Source: Cloeon dipterum
Lineage: Eukaryota > Arthropoda > Insecta > Ephemeroptera > Baetidae
Direction: 5' to 3'
DNA: 64,000 bases
Assembly (NCBI RefSeq): GCF_949628265.1
Contig: NC_088787.1
Location: 29,750,501-29,814,500 of the forward strand
Positions 29,201 to 40,400 of this stretch are shown piece after piece (within the stretch, counting starts at the first letter, position 1; every line of letters starts with the position of its first letter). A program made the position numbers and the translations under genes. The notes beneath the pieces are model-generated. The model saw only the letters and a program-made list of their open reading frames with translations, ran no database searches and was not told where the DNA came from.

Positions 29201-29303
29201 AAATTAAGGGGGAAACATCCATGAATAATATAGAGCTAAGAGTTAAAATAACAAGACATTATATATTTTTTTATTTGTGCACACTCACCAGCAGTATCAG
29301 CAT
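26299..29303 (-). CDS. GH9 endoglucanase-family protein, predicted inactive
   Basis: Ten exons: 29289-29303, 28449-28860, 27972-28190, 27818-27910, 27513-27701, 27277-27451, 27054-27222, 26820-26990, 26605-26759 and 26299-26551; 616 residues. A signal peptide (MLILLIPILLLSTFVNG) is followed by a roughly 120-residue beta-rich module resembling an animal CBM2-like domain, then a full GH9 (alpha/alpha)6 domain: [77 protein letters not shown] and [8 protein letters not shown]. GH9 enzymes hydrolyse beta-1,4-glucans. Here the DAGD motif after GGYY is replaced by TNGR, and the acid Glu before DYNAGFQ (NEVA in termite enzymes) is Asp (NDVG). The frame is intact and all splice sites are good, so this looks like an expressed pseudoenzyme, not a pseudogene. 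The TNGR call depends on the intron at 27911-27971. Confidence 0.93.
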
Positions 29304-29370
29304 CTCGGCGATGGTGTAATCGCGACTGGATAGTGTGAAGCCTTTGGCGAGCCTTGGCCTTTTTGCGAGC

Positions 29371-29379
29371 CTATTTATG
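29371..29379 (-). promoter_or_regulatory. TATA-like element of the GH9 gene
   Basis: The minus strand reads CATAAATAG about 70 bp upstream of the ATG at 29303, which would place transcription start near 29345. This is a weak match in a single position. Confidence 0.3.
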
Positions 29380-31695
29380 ATTTGCAGTTCCTCTAGCTGA
29401 CTTAGCCAAAGGTCATAAGAGGTTCACTTGCGCTGCGGAGAGGAGTATTAATTTTATCTCTTTCCTCTTGCCCACAACGGCCGGGGATGAGAGTCGTTGC
29501 CACCAAGCAAACAGAAATCAGCCTCTCTCAGCAGAATGTTGGGCTTAACTACTGCACTATCCTCCTCTTGAAACAGGTGAAAAATAAAAAGGTGCCCCTT
29601 CCCCAGGTCGGTCAGGAGCCGAGCGAGAGGGACAGGTTTCGAGATAATCACGTGACCACTCTGTATAATTATAATTACGCTGGAGAAGAATTTCTAGGTT
29701 GCGTCGCTTATGCAATCTGCGTAGCACTGCCGTTGAGACGGTTGCATACCCGTAAAAATTAAGGGGTTCCATTCGCCCGCACGCGACAACCAAGAAGACG
29801 CATTTTTTATTAATATTTATTGTCCTCAATGATTCAAAATATTAGAATTAAAATACACGAAAAAGCAAAATACGAAAAGCAGGAGCTGCATACACGAGCA
29901 AAAAATATGTAATCGACGTTTTTTGACGTGCCGTAGATAAAGTTAATCAATTAATTACAATTAACTGCGACACAAGAGCTGCTCACGCAGGGAGGGGAAT
30001 TTTGGTGCGTCACAGTCTTCCAAAAACGGTGTCAGGTCGTTCCAGGGTTTGAAATCCCTGTTTGTAATGGCACTATTTCAGCCGAAAGCGGTTCTCGCTG
30101 GGGGAGGCGGGGGTGGACTGCGCTGTCACCACGAAAGGCGCGCTCCTGAATGATTCTCGCTCTCGCATTTCGAAGTCTGTCTGCGGCAGCACCGACGCTG
30201 ACACCTTTGGAAAAGGACGATAGGGCTCATGATACACAGTGATCAGTCGCTATAATCCATGACTATAAGAGGAGGAGTACGTTTTTCTGGGTTTTCCTAT
30301 CGTGAGTGCTTTGAGGTTTTCAGATGGTTGTCTTTTGTTTTGAGTTAAATTTCGCTACACAGGCAACAGCCGCACTACAGTGGGCTAGACTCGTCTCCAT
30401 CAGTCTTAGTTTTTATCTTTTAACTTTATTACAAAATCTTCCTTGATGCAAGTAAATTAATTTATGCTAAAAGAAAATTAGATCTATATTTTTAAAAATA
30501 TTCCATCAAGTTGTTTCAGTCAGAACTGCTTGAAATTAATTACCTGCTGCATAGTGAAATCAACTCAAACGTCAACACATTTTGGCCTAAACCAACCAAA
30601 TTGTCAAAATGAGGACAAAATCGATTATATTATCTTTAGTTTTGATCAGCTTTAAATATTTTGTTCTAGCAAAAATATTTTACTCGCATCAATTGAATTT
30701 TATCTCTCTATGTTAGTTTGTTGTCTTGGAAATGGCTGCATGAATTTCATATTTTTATTACGTTTAGCAAAAATCACGCAAAACTGCATATTTCACATTT
30801 TATAGCTGAATTTTCTCGCAACAATGATTTATCCCTTAAAATGAATCTTAAAATTTTTATATTTTGGAAATGACTATTTCAGGCGGAAACTCCGTTTGAA
30901 AACTCACAATCGACTTTTTTCCTATAAACCTATATAGATAAAAAGTCGACTTTTGGCCAGGAAAAACGACTAAAAATTCCAAGTCTATATATTTATTTAT
31001 GTCGTGATCCTTTGGTTAACATGGTGGCCACTTGTTTTTATTTTGATACATTATTATCTAACCCTGTGTGTCAACGCACATAAATATCCAATCTGTCTGC
31101 GAGTGATAAATTAGAGTTTCATGTTGGACTCGATGGTGGGTACAACACTTGATGAAGCAGATTTTTATTATCGATGATGGTCTTGATTTTGGGTGTACCT
31201 TTTTATTCAATCAGAGCAGTCATAGTGATAACAGACACTTGTTGTGGCGGCTGATTTTTATCAGTTTCGTAGAAGAGAAAGTAAGAAACGCAAGATATAT
31301 CTTGTCTTTCACGGAAAGGTTATTGGGGAAGAAAGAAAGCCATTATAATCGAAATTATAATTTATATTTTTATCATTCTTTCATGAAGGAAAAACAGAAG
31401 AGTGCAAATATGCAGAGATTAAAATGATGCTACCTAAGTTAAATCGTGCACCCAGTAAGCTAAAGAGTTTATTGTTAAGATCGGGGAAAGTATTCGTTTT
31501 TTTTTCTTAAAAGCGCTATTGCTGGCAACTGATAACATTTATCTACGGATTTTTATTTTTATAAAATTCGCGAAAATCTAGAATGGTATACAAATGTACA
31601 GTTACCTTCATGAGTTTGAGTGATGGAATTATTCGCGACCGCCCCGTAAGAGGTGCCCCCCCCCCTCACCTGATGACAGGAAGGACCATCATCCC
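29380..31695. other. Gap without supported genes
   Basis: I found no convincing exon. Bases about 29440-29790 and 29990-30260 are less AT-rich and hold short overlapping open frames on both strands, probably by chance. The remainder is AT-rich. Confidence 0.4.
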
Positions 31696-32600
31696 AGCGA
31701 GCAGAGGGGTAACCGCGGTCACTTTTCGGTCACCTGACGAAAGTTGAGCAAAGTGTGGTTTTGTGTTTCAGGCATGATCCTGATTCATGTTTCATTGGAA
31801 TTTTTTTGAAATTTTGCTTGGATCATGCAAATTTTGAGTGCCCAGTCTTGGGCACCCGATGGGCACCTTTCGGTTACCCGGAGCGGGCAGGGGGTCACTT
31901 GCGGTCACCTAACAAAATTAAAACTAAGGGTGATTTTGCATTTCAGGCATGATCCTGAATCATGATTCATTAAATTTTTGTCTAAATTTGGCTTGGATCA
32001 CCGAAATTGCCACTGCCCAGTCTTGGGCACCCATCGGGCACCTTTCGGATACTCGGAGTGGGCAGGGGGTTACTTGCGGTCACCTAACAAAATTAAAACT
32101 AAGAGTGATTTTGCATTTCAGGCATGATCCTGATTCATGTTTCATTGGATTTTTTTTAAATTTGGCTTGGATCATGCAAATTTTGAGTGCCCAGTCTTGG
32201 GCACCCGATGGGCACCTTTCGGTTACCTGGAGCGGGCAGGGGGTTACTTGCGGTCACCTAACAAAATTAAAATTAAGGGTGATTTTGCATTTCAGGCATG
32301 ATCCTGAATCATGTTTCATCGGATTTTTTTCGAAATTTGGCTCGGATCACCGAAATTGCCCGTGCCCAGTCTTGGGCACCCATCGGGCACCTTTCGGATA
32401 CTCGGAGTGGGCAGGCGGTTAACCATGGTCACTTGCGGTCACCAAAAAATTAAACTAAGAGTGGTTTTGCATTTCAGGCATGACCCTGAACCTGGCTTCG
32501 TTGGAATTTTTTATATTTGGCTGGGATCACCTAAAATTGCCAGTGCCCAGTCGTGGGCAACCATCGGGCAGCTTTCGGGTAGCTCGGATCGGATAACTGC
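31696..32600 (+). repeat. Tandem satellite, about 175-bp unit, alternating A/B variants
   Basis: Five units each carry GGCATGATCC (GGCATGACCC in the last), beginning at 31771, 31946, 32121, 32295 and 32477, preceded by a partial unit from about 31696. Spacing is 175, 175, 174 and 182 bp. Units 1 and 3 share GGATCATGCAAATTTTGAG and CACCCGATGGGCACC; units 2 and 4 share GGATCACCGAAATTGCC and CACCCATCGGGCACC; unit 5 is B-like and most diverged. The open frames crossing the array (up to 157 codons) follow the repeat and are unlikely to be genes. Confidence 0.92.
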
Positions 32601-33089
32601 GGTGTGACCGGATCATGAACTGTGTTCGTAAAATTTTGGGCACAGAAAAAAAATATTGTTTTGGTTATTGTTAGGAATGAAAAATAAATTTTTTATGCAT
32701 TTTAATATATGATTGCTTAAAAGGGGCAACTTTTGGTTACCCAATGGTTAACCAATGCGCGGGCACTTTTTTCCTTTACTTGCTTTTTTACCCTCAAATT
32801 TTGTCAGTTTTTCGTCACCACAAAAGTTTTAACTTATTTTGGAAAATATTTTTGTAAAAGTAGTAAAATTACACAAATAAATAAAAAAACTTTGATAACC
32901 AAAATGGGTTAACCAATGGGCAACCAATGAGCAACCTAAAATAACCACCGTAAATTCTTGAGTTCATGTTTCGTAGAAATTATTTTTTAGAAATTTATTT
33001 GGTTATAACACTAATTAGCATTTCAAACTCTTTAAATTAACTCGTTTTGAGCACTTATTCATGCTCAGCATTATCGCGCGCGTTTCTAT

Positions 33090-33780
33090 GTAACACTCGT
33101 CAACCGCGCGTGTGGCGCCACTGTCGGCAGCAGCACCAGCTGCTGCTGCCGGCTGCCTATGGCTGATCTGGCTGATCTGGCTCAGTTACTGACTGACTGT
33201 AAACAAGCATGACGGTTGAGACGCGCTGCGATTGCATCATCATTGTTAGCCGATTATTTCGCCCTGATTTCGGTTGCATTTCGGCAAATCGACAACATCA
33301 ACAGATACTTGGACGGATGGTCGATGTTCCTGATATTCCGAAAGGTAAGGGTATCATTGAATTTACTTAGGTTGGGGGCTACAAAAATACGCGAGCGGAC
33401 ACTGACTTCAAAATATTCATTTTAAATTGCTTTTTAATCAATCCTGTGTGTCAGCAGGCTTCTACCGCATCCCGCCCTGATGTCCTTGTTGGGAATAGCT
33501 GCCTGTACACGATGGCCATCCGGTTATAAGCCTGGAAAACTTAACTAAACATCGCCCGCATATTATCCAGGTATGTAGTTGAATACATGGCAAAATTAAT
33601 GAGTAGAAAATTGTTACTTTTTATTTTATTTTGTAGAGTTGTGTGCTGTTGGTTCGATTTGCTTTTGCTACCGACGTGGAATGCGCTGGGACTATGAACT
33701 CCTGCAGAGATGAAAAGCAACGAACCCACATGTTTTGGCAGGAAGCGCGCTGGACGACATGGGTAGAGGGTTAATTTGTG
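33090..33780 (+). ncRNA. Candidate spliced transcript, possibly non-coding
   Basis: A less AT-rich segment begins with a hairpin-forming GCAGCAG...CTGCTGC run (about 33123-33153). An open frame from ATG 33209 runs to a GTAAGG donor at 33344. A TGTCAG acceptor at about 33455 begins a second block ending in a CCAG/GTATGT donor at about 33571, and a TTTGTAG acceptor near 33637 begins a third. Joined in frame, the reading stops after about 55 codons with no recognisable similarity. The succession of consensus splice sites is the only evidence. Confidence 0.25.
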
Positions 33781-34640
33781 GTAATCTTTGTATGTTTAAT
33801 GGCTATTTTTGATGATAAATTTTGTGTTTATACCTTGAAAATTAATTTTTACAAAGTTCAATTTGCTGCTTAAATACTTCAATTTTCTATTGTTATGTTT
33901 GTAACAACTATAATATTATCCCATAACTATTTTTGTGTTTTGTGATTTAGTTTGGAATTGCGGCATATTTTTTAGTTCAAGTTGGCTTCCTCTTGAAGTA
34001 GATTTTAGTATAATTTCCAAGACAGTTAACTATTGTGGCAACTAAATTTTAAAATCAATTACTTATTGTCAGATAATCATCGTGGGTTTAAAGTTAAAAA
34101 TTGCAAAAGCCTTAAAGTTTTGAAATCAAAAACAACAGATGAGCCACCACATACTGATTTTAATTGCACTGTGGTTTTTTTAAATACTGTTACCGTGCCT
34201 TCTTGACTAAAAATCATTAATTTTAATGTGCTGAGAACCATAACCAGTTCAACCAATTACCCTAGAACCATCAGCAGATTGAAAATATATATACAATCAG
34301 GTTTAGACGATGGACGGTTTTGGTTTCCAGCACATCAAATAGAATTATTTTAAGGGTTGAATGCGCAGCATCAGGAATCTTATTAAAATCAAAAGTAACA
34401 GCTGGCAGCCAAGGGGAATTCACAACTTCTGGTGAACTCGTACAATTTATATAATCATCCAACATTATTTTTGCTTTGTTGCTGCATCACCTCATAAATT
34501 AATGTGTTATTATAGTTTAAATTATTAGGTTTTATTAACTTTTAAGTGTGCAGTTCTTCAAAGTCTATTGTACGCGATTCTATGGGTTTGAAAAATTTTT
34601 GTTTACATTATTTATTATTTATTTGTTTTTGCTTATTGTG

Positions 34641-35790
34641 TTATTGAAAGGTGGAATGTAACTTAACTGTATTGAGGTATCACCTTGGAATTTTCGCTGC
34701 CAAACCCAGATTTCGATACTGAAAAACTTATTTTTCCATAAATTTGCAATTTGAAGGTCAAGGTCACCTTTCTCGACCTTAAGGGATGGTGGCCTCCTTA
34801 GATTTTTTCAGGGTTCAAGCCTGAAATGTAGCCCGTGAAAATCTGAACAAGCACACCAAGTTTCAGAAGTGCAAAAATAGTTTGCTATAATTTGTTAAAG
34901 AAAGTTTAATTTAGGCTTGATGCCGCTCGATCGAGCATGCTCGTTAGTCGGCGAGTTCGCCTATCATTTGTCGATAATATTTTTACCCATTCCATTTGAT
35001 TAGGCACAACAAGAGGACCAAGATTTGACATAGTAAGGTCAAAATCGACCTTCAGGGTCTGACCCTGACGAGACCCTGAGATAATAATTTAGAAAATGTC
35101 CAATTTCATCAAGAATGGTGTCTTTTAATAGGTTTTCGCCGCTGCACAGCTCAAATATAGAGCCTAAACTGCCGAATGACAATCCTGAAACCGGTTCTTG
35201 AAATAATTGTGGAAGCCATTAATCCTGACGTGATGTTAAATGTTGTTAAAATTGAAAATCAGCAGTTTTGGCTTTATATTAGAGCTGCAGAGCCTATAGA
35301 AAGACACTAAGTTTGATGAAATTGAGTTTTTTTAAATTTTTATCTCAGGGTCTCGTCAGGTACAGACCCTGAAGGTCGATTTCAACCTTAATATGTCTAC
35401 CCTGGGCCCTCTTGTTGTGTCTAATCTAATGGAAAATGTAAAAATAGTCTTGACGAATGATAGGCGAACTCGAAGACTAAAGGCCGTACTCGATCGAGCG
35501 GCCTCGAGCTGGTTATTAAACTTCAATTAAAATTGCACCTTTGAAACTTGGTGAGCTTGAGCAGAATTTCAAGGGCTACATTTCAGCCATGAACCCCAAA
35601 AAATCTAAGGGTTCTATCATCCCTTAATTTTGAATTTTCGAAAAAGGTCGCGAAAGGTGACCTTGACCTACAACCTGCAAATGTTTTGAAAACTGAAAAT
35701 TTGTTCAGGATCGAAAACAAGGTTGGACAGTAAATATTTCAAGGTGATACCACAACGCAGTCAAGAGTTACACTTCGCCTTTCAATTTCT
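34641..35790. repeat. 1.15-kb near-perfect-length palindrome (foldback element)
   Basis: Two arms of roughly 540 bp face each other around a centre near 35215. Left TTATTGAAAGG (34641) pairs with right CCTTTCAATTT (about 35778); GGTATCACCTTG pairs with CAAGGTGATACC; GGTCAAGGTCACC pairs with GGTGACCTTGACC; AGGGTCTCG pairs at about 35055 and 35345. Both arms are diverged by scattered substitutions. I see no transposase frame, so this is probably a non-autonomous DNA element. Its terminal target duplication was not resolved. Confidence 0.85.
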
Positions 35791-35907
35791 GAATTCATGT
35801 TCCGGGGATTTTTAAGAAATTGTAATATTAGGGAATGGATGGTCATTGATTTATAAAATGTTTAATTTTGTGATTTTTACTTTGCTGTATTGAAATAACA
35901 AATAAAA

Positions 35908-36425
35908 GTGCTGCCCATCTGGCTGCCCACTGAGGGTAACCCCAAGCGGGCACCCAATGGTTACCTTTTGGCTACCTCTTACCTCGGGCTGTCATTTTGC
36001 GCTATGCTGAAATTTATCTTTTTTAATGGACAAAGTCAAGTGACCTGCCACCAGTGCCACCTGACAGCCCTAGATAAAAGGTGGCCAAAAGGTAACCATT
36101 GGCTGCCCACTGGTGGTAACCTCAGCCGGGCACCCGATGGTTAGCTTTTGGTCAACGAACATTCTCGGCCTCTCATTTATTACGCTCCCTGAATTCAGGT
36201 ATACTTTAAATGTAAATATAAGGAGATTCTATGAAAGGTCATTTAATGGGTGCCCATTTGGTGACCGAATTCTGGGCATGACCACTCGCGGGTGCCCGAA
36301 GGGTTGGACATGCGGTATAACCAATGGGTGCCCATCTGGGTGCCCACGGGGGGTAGCCGGGTGACCGAACGCGGGCACCCAATGGGCACCTTTTGGTTGA
36401 CATTTTTCTCGGTGGGATAATGTCA
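35908..36425 (+). repeat. Satellite-related block, about 180-bp spaced units
   Basis: GGCTGCCCACTG at 35921 and at 36101 begins two copies exactly 180 bp apart, each continuing GGTAACC, GGGCACCC and ATGGTTA. A third, rearranged copy near 36330-36400 holds GGGTGCCCAC and GCGGGCACCCAATGGGCACC. The GGGCACCCxATGG core is shared with the 31.7-32.6 kb array. Traces of the same motif also occur at 32720-32940. Confidence 0.7.
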
Positions 36426-37082
36426 TCATGTCTGCCTGGAGAGCTGGGGGTATACTCTCCTTGCCGACTGGCGCTGGACCATTTTACATAATTATTATTA
36501 GTACTTTTCTTGGGCGCGCAAAGGGGCGAGTTTGGGCTGACCCTCATATTCCCACTGTCCCAGTTACACCCGCTTTCCACGCACCTTTTTATTTTTATAT
36601 GTTTTATCATTTTTTACAATTGTATAGTTTAAGGGTAATTTGAATTTGCAAATTTTTAGCATAGCAAAATGACTTAAATCACGTCAAGAAGAGAACAAAT
36701 ATATCAAATATATTACATAATGAGCCCAGCACGCATTTAGATTAGAAAATATGGAAAATAAAAAAATGAGAATAGTTTGGTGAAATTTTGGCTCATTTAG
36801 ATATGTAACAGAACATAAACAAAAATTATGGATTTTCTCAGTGATAAGGAAATATTTGATCACAAATTTATTGCAGAATGAATTATTAAATCAATTTTAT
36901 GCTCTTTATTGTCACTGATTAAGTACTAAAAAGCAAAAAACTATAGTTCACGAGTAATCCCGAAAAAGCACCACGCGCCAAGTGCAGTGAGAGCAGAGCT
37001 CTCTGTTGGCGGTGCAGCAAACTGATCCAATTCCTTTGTTTATCTCGATCAGGTGGTGGCCGTGGTGGGTTCGGGTTCACAT

Positions 37083-37089
37083 TATAAAA
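37083..37089 (+). promoter_or_regulatory. TATA box of the CD36 gene
   Basis: TATAAAA lies in a locally GC-richer context, with an expected start near 37110-37120. The coding ATG is at 37499. A GTGAGT donor at 37243 and a TTCCAG acceptor near 37453 suggest a non-coding first exon spliced just before the coding start. Confidence 0.6.
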
Positions 37090-37498
37090 AGCAGCGAGAA
37101 GTCGACGGACACGGCACTCTAGTTCTTAACTCGTTTTCCCTTAACCAGATCATCGCGTCTGTGACTTCGCAACTTGAATGGACAGGCTGATCTGCATTCA
37201 CTTATGACGCATGAATCCCAGCCGTAGTAATCGAGAAACAAATTAGTGAGTACAAATAATGTAAATGAATCTTAACAAAAATACCAAGAGTGCTGTGTAA
37301 CAAATGATTCCTCCCTTTTATTTTGTCATGTGACGACGTCAACAGACAATGACTCACGTAATTCTATCGTGAGTTCACTTGTTAGTCTTCTTTTTTATCA
37401 CAGAGACCCAGTACACTGACGGCTTAAACAGTCAGTATTATTCTATATTTCCAGGCAGCTTCACTGACTGTCAGCAGCAAGAGGAATAAGGAAGCGAC

Positions 37499-40400
37499 AT
37501 GCCCAACATCGCAAAATGTAGCACCTTCGTGGGCAGCACCGCCCTGGTGACCCTGGGAGGTTTCATGCTCGTCCTCTGGCCTGCAATTGTCGACCTTGTG
37601 CTCACAAATGTAAATTACTATTTTTGGACAATTCAAATACATATAGTTCTAGTAGTGCTGTCGGAATCTTTCAAAATATAAAATCTAGTTTTCTCTGATC
37701 GCGTCGCATAATTAATCAATGGGTTTCGCTGTTTAATTAAACAAAATTTTGCACATGTTAGCTTCTAATTGCGTAACAGAGTAAAGCGTATAACACGAAA
37801 TATTTGCGATTGATTTTGATTTTAATCTACTCTATCAAGCTTCAATAACAATATGCTAAACATGACTGTCCGTTTTTTTGCTAGTCTCAGCGATCGCTTG
37901 TCTGTCTGAGGAGTACGTCTGTCGCACGTGGACTAACATGTGTGTCTAGGGGATTTCCAAAATTATGTCTCAAAGTCTACAGCTATAGCTCAACTCAGAC
38001 CCAAATTATTATGTTCAAGTAGTCTGACACTATCTCTCATTGCAACATGTAATTAGTAATTGAAATTTTAAGCTCAAACTGTAGCCAACAAGCTAAACGA
38101 GACGAATTGATAAGAAATCTTACTAAACTTAACTCCCACAGTTACATAACAATTCTACATGTCTGTATTTAAAAAAATTTAAATGCCTCGCATTCCTTTG
38201 ATTATCACTCACTTTTCCAAGTAGGTAATTTAACATATTTATTTACTTTAAAGCGTTAATGTCAATTTTGTATTTATCACTGACTATTTTTGAAGAATTT
38301 CTAGCTCTTTAGATTGTTCAGTCTGATTATAATACAGCTTGTAAGTTATCAGTTATCATATGATAAAAAATCTCGCGGAAATTTAATGCTTTTCGCTTAT
38401 CTTGGTCACTCCAGCATCTAATTATTAATATACATAAAAATAATGATAACTCTCAGGTATCCATTATACTCAATGCGCAAAAACAACAAGAATATTTTAT
38501 GTGCATACTGTTCAATTGCTAAGACGACTAACAAGGCTATCAGAAAGAAAAACACATTTTCTTTTCTTTAACAGCAATTTTAGCAATCATGTTATTTATT
38601 CCAGGAGTTGATGCTGACTCCGGGTTCCGTGCAATATGGAGTGTGGAAAGAGACGCCAATTAACATTTTCATGGAGTTTTACATGTTCAACTGGACCAAT
38701 CCAGAGGAGATCTTAGACGAAAACAAGAAGCCACATTTTACTGAGCATGGGCCTTACGTTTTCAGGTGATTTGAATGATTTGCTAAAGCCTCTTTTCGAG
38801 TTCTTTTCACTAGAAGCGTGTTAGTCAAGTTTTTCTTCAACTCGTAATTTTTATAATAATAGGATGACTGGTAATGTTCTATTCATTGTCAGAAGAAATA
38901 TGTGTTATGGATCAAGTTTTATTTAGCTGAGACGTAAAAGAGTACACATAATAATATGTTATTTTAAACCAACATATATTAAACATTGGGTCTCGCTTGC
39001 AAATTCAGTGTGATAGCTGGTGAACTTTAGACTCAAAATCGTTAAGTATGTCTGACCCAGTTTGTCTATGTTTATTTATTCAAGAGATAAATCCACACAA
39101 TATGTGCCAAAACATGATAATGTGTTGCTTGAGTCTTACTTTTCTACATTGATGCCGCTACTAAAAATAGCATATTTTATGTGGAATGATACAGAGAACA
39201 TCATCAAAGAGTGAATGTTTCCTGGAAAGACAACAATGACACAGTGGAGTTCCATCAGATTCGAACCTACCATTTTGATAAAGAACTTTCGAACGGCTCA
39301 CTCGATGACATCATCACAACCGCTGATCCTGTTGCTTTAGCAAGTTTAAATATAATATATATTTAAAATAGTCTCCAATATTTCAATTTTCATCTAGGCT
39401 GCACCTTATGTGGTTCGCAAAAACCCTGCTTTGCTATTTGGTTTGAACCTAGTGATGGACGTGGCAAAGACTGAGCGCTCAATTTCCAAAACTGTCAACC
39501 AATTCCTGTTTGAAGGTTACAACGACACCTTGCTGGATTTAGTCAACTCAATCCACAACCCAGAGTTCAACATTCCATTCGACAAGTTTGGGTGGTTTTA
39601 CAACGTAAGTTTTATAGAAAAACCCAAAGCGAAATATGTTTCTCCTTGAAACCCTCATTCCAAGATATTGTTCAGCAGCTTAAGTTTTGTTCTTAGAGAA
39701 ACAACTCGTGGCAGTATGATGGCAAATTCGACATGTACACGGGAAAAGACAAACTGACAAAATTGGGAGTCTTGACGGAATGGAACGATAGTAACCGCAC
39801 TCAAGAAAACTTTGGCGAGTGCGCGATGGTCAACGGCACCACTGGTGAGGTCTGGCCGCCTCTCAGCAACACGGATGATGTTGATTTGTTTGTTACTGAT
39901 CTCTGCAGGTAGAAAATTTTACCTTTAACTAACTAGATGAAGCAGGGTTCGCCAATTTTGCATTGCGCAAAAATACACCACTGGATTTTTCGCGCAAAAA
40001 ACCGGCTGAAAAAACCAAACAGTTTTGGGTTTTTCCGCATTTTACCGAATTTAACCACGAAAAGGTCACATTTCGCACCAACAAATCTTCAATTTTGGAA
40101 AATTACGATTCGTCTTAGGATTTTTGGTCTTTTGGTGAAACCAGAGGCATTTTTACTGATTTGTTAAATTCGCTATTTGTGGTCATCCATCATGAGAAAT
40201 TTTGTTTTTCAATAAAAATGCATGTTTGTGTTTCGGAATTGCAGAAAACCCCGCGAAAAAAACAGTTTTTTGCAATGCAGTGGGTATTTCCTGAAAAATG
40301 CAGGTTTGCGCGAACCCTGAGATCAAGTGCATAAAACAGTAGTTTTATCAAGTTCTGCCTCTTTTAACAGGCAATCATGCTATTTGACTTGCATGAATTA

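Noticed and set aside
29738-29755. tRNA-like GGTTGCATACCCG
   Set aside because: No matching A box or cloverleaf arms around it; no tRNA gene found anywhere in the window.
31755-32607. Overlapping open frames of 65-157 codons in the satellite
   Set aside because: They follow the tandem units and reflect repeat periodicity; no start context or similarity supports a protein.
39937-40167. 76-codon open frame in CD36 intron 5
   Set aside because: It lies within the hAT MITE and starts in its target duplication; not a gene.
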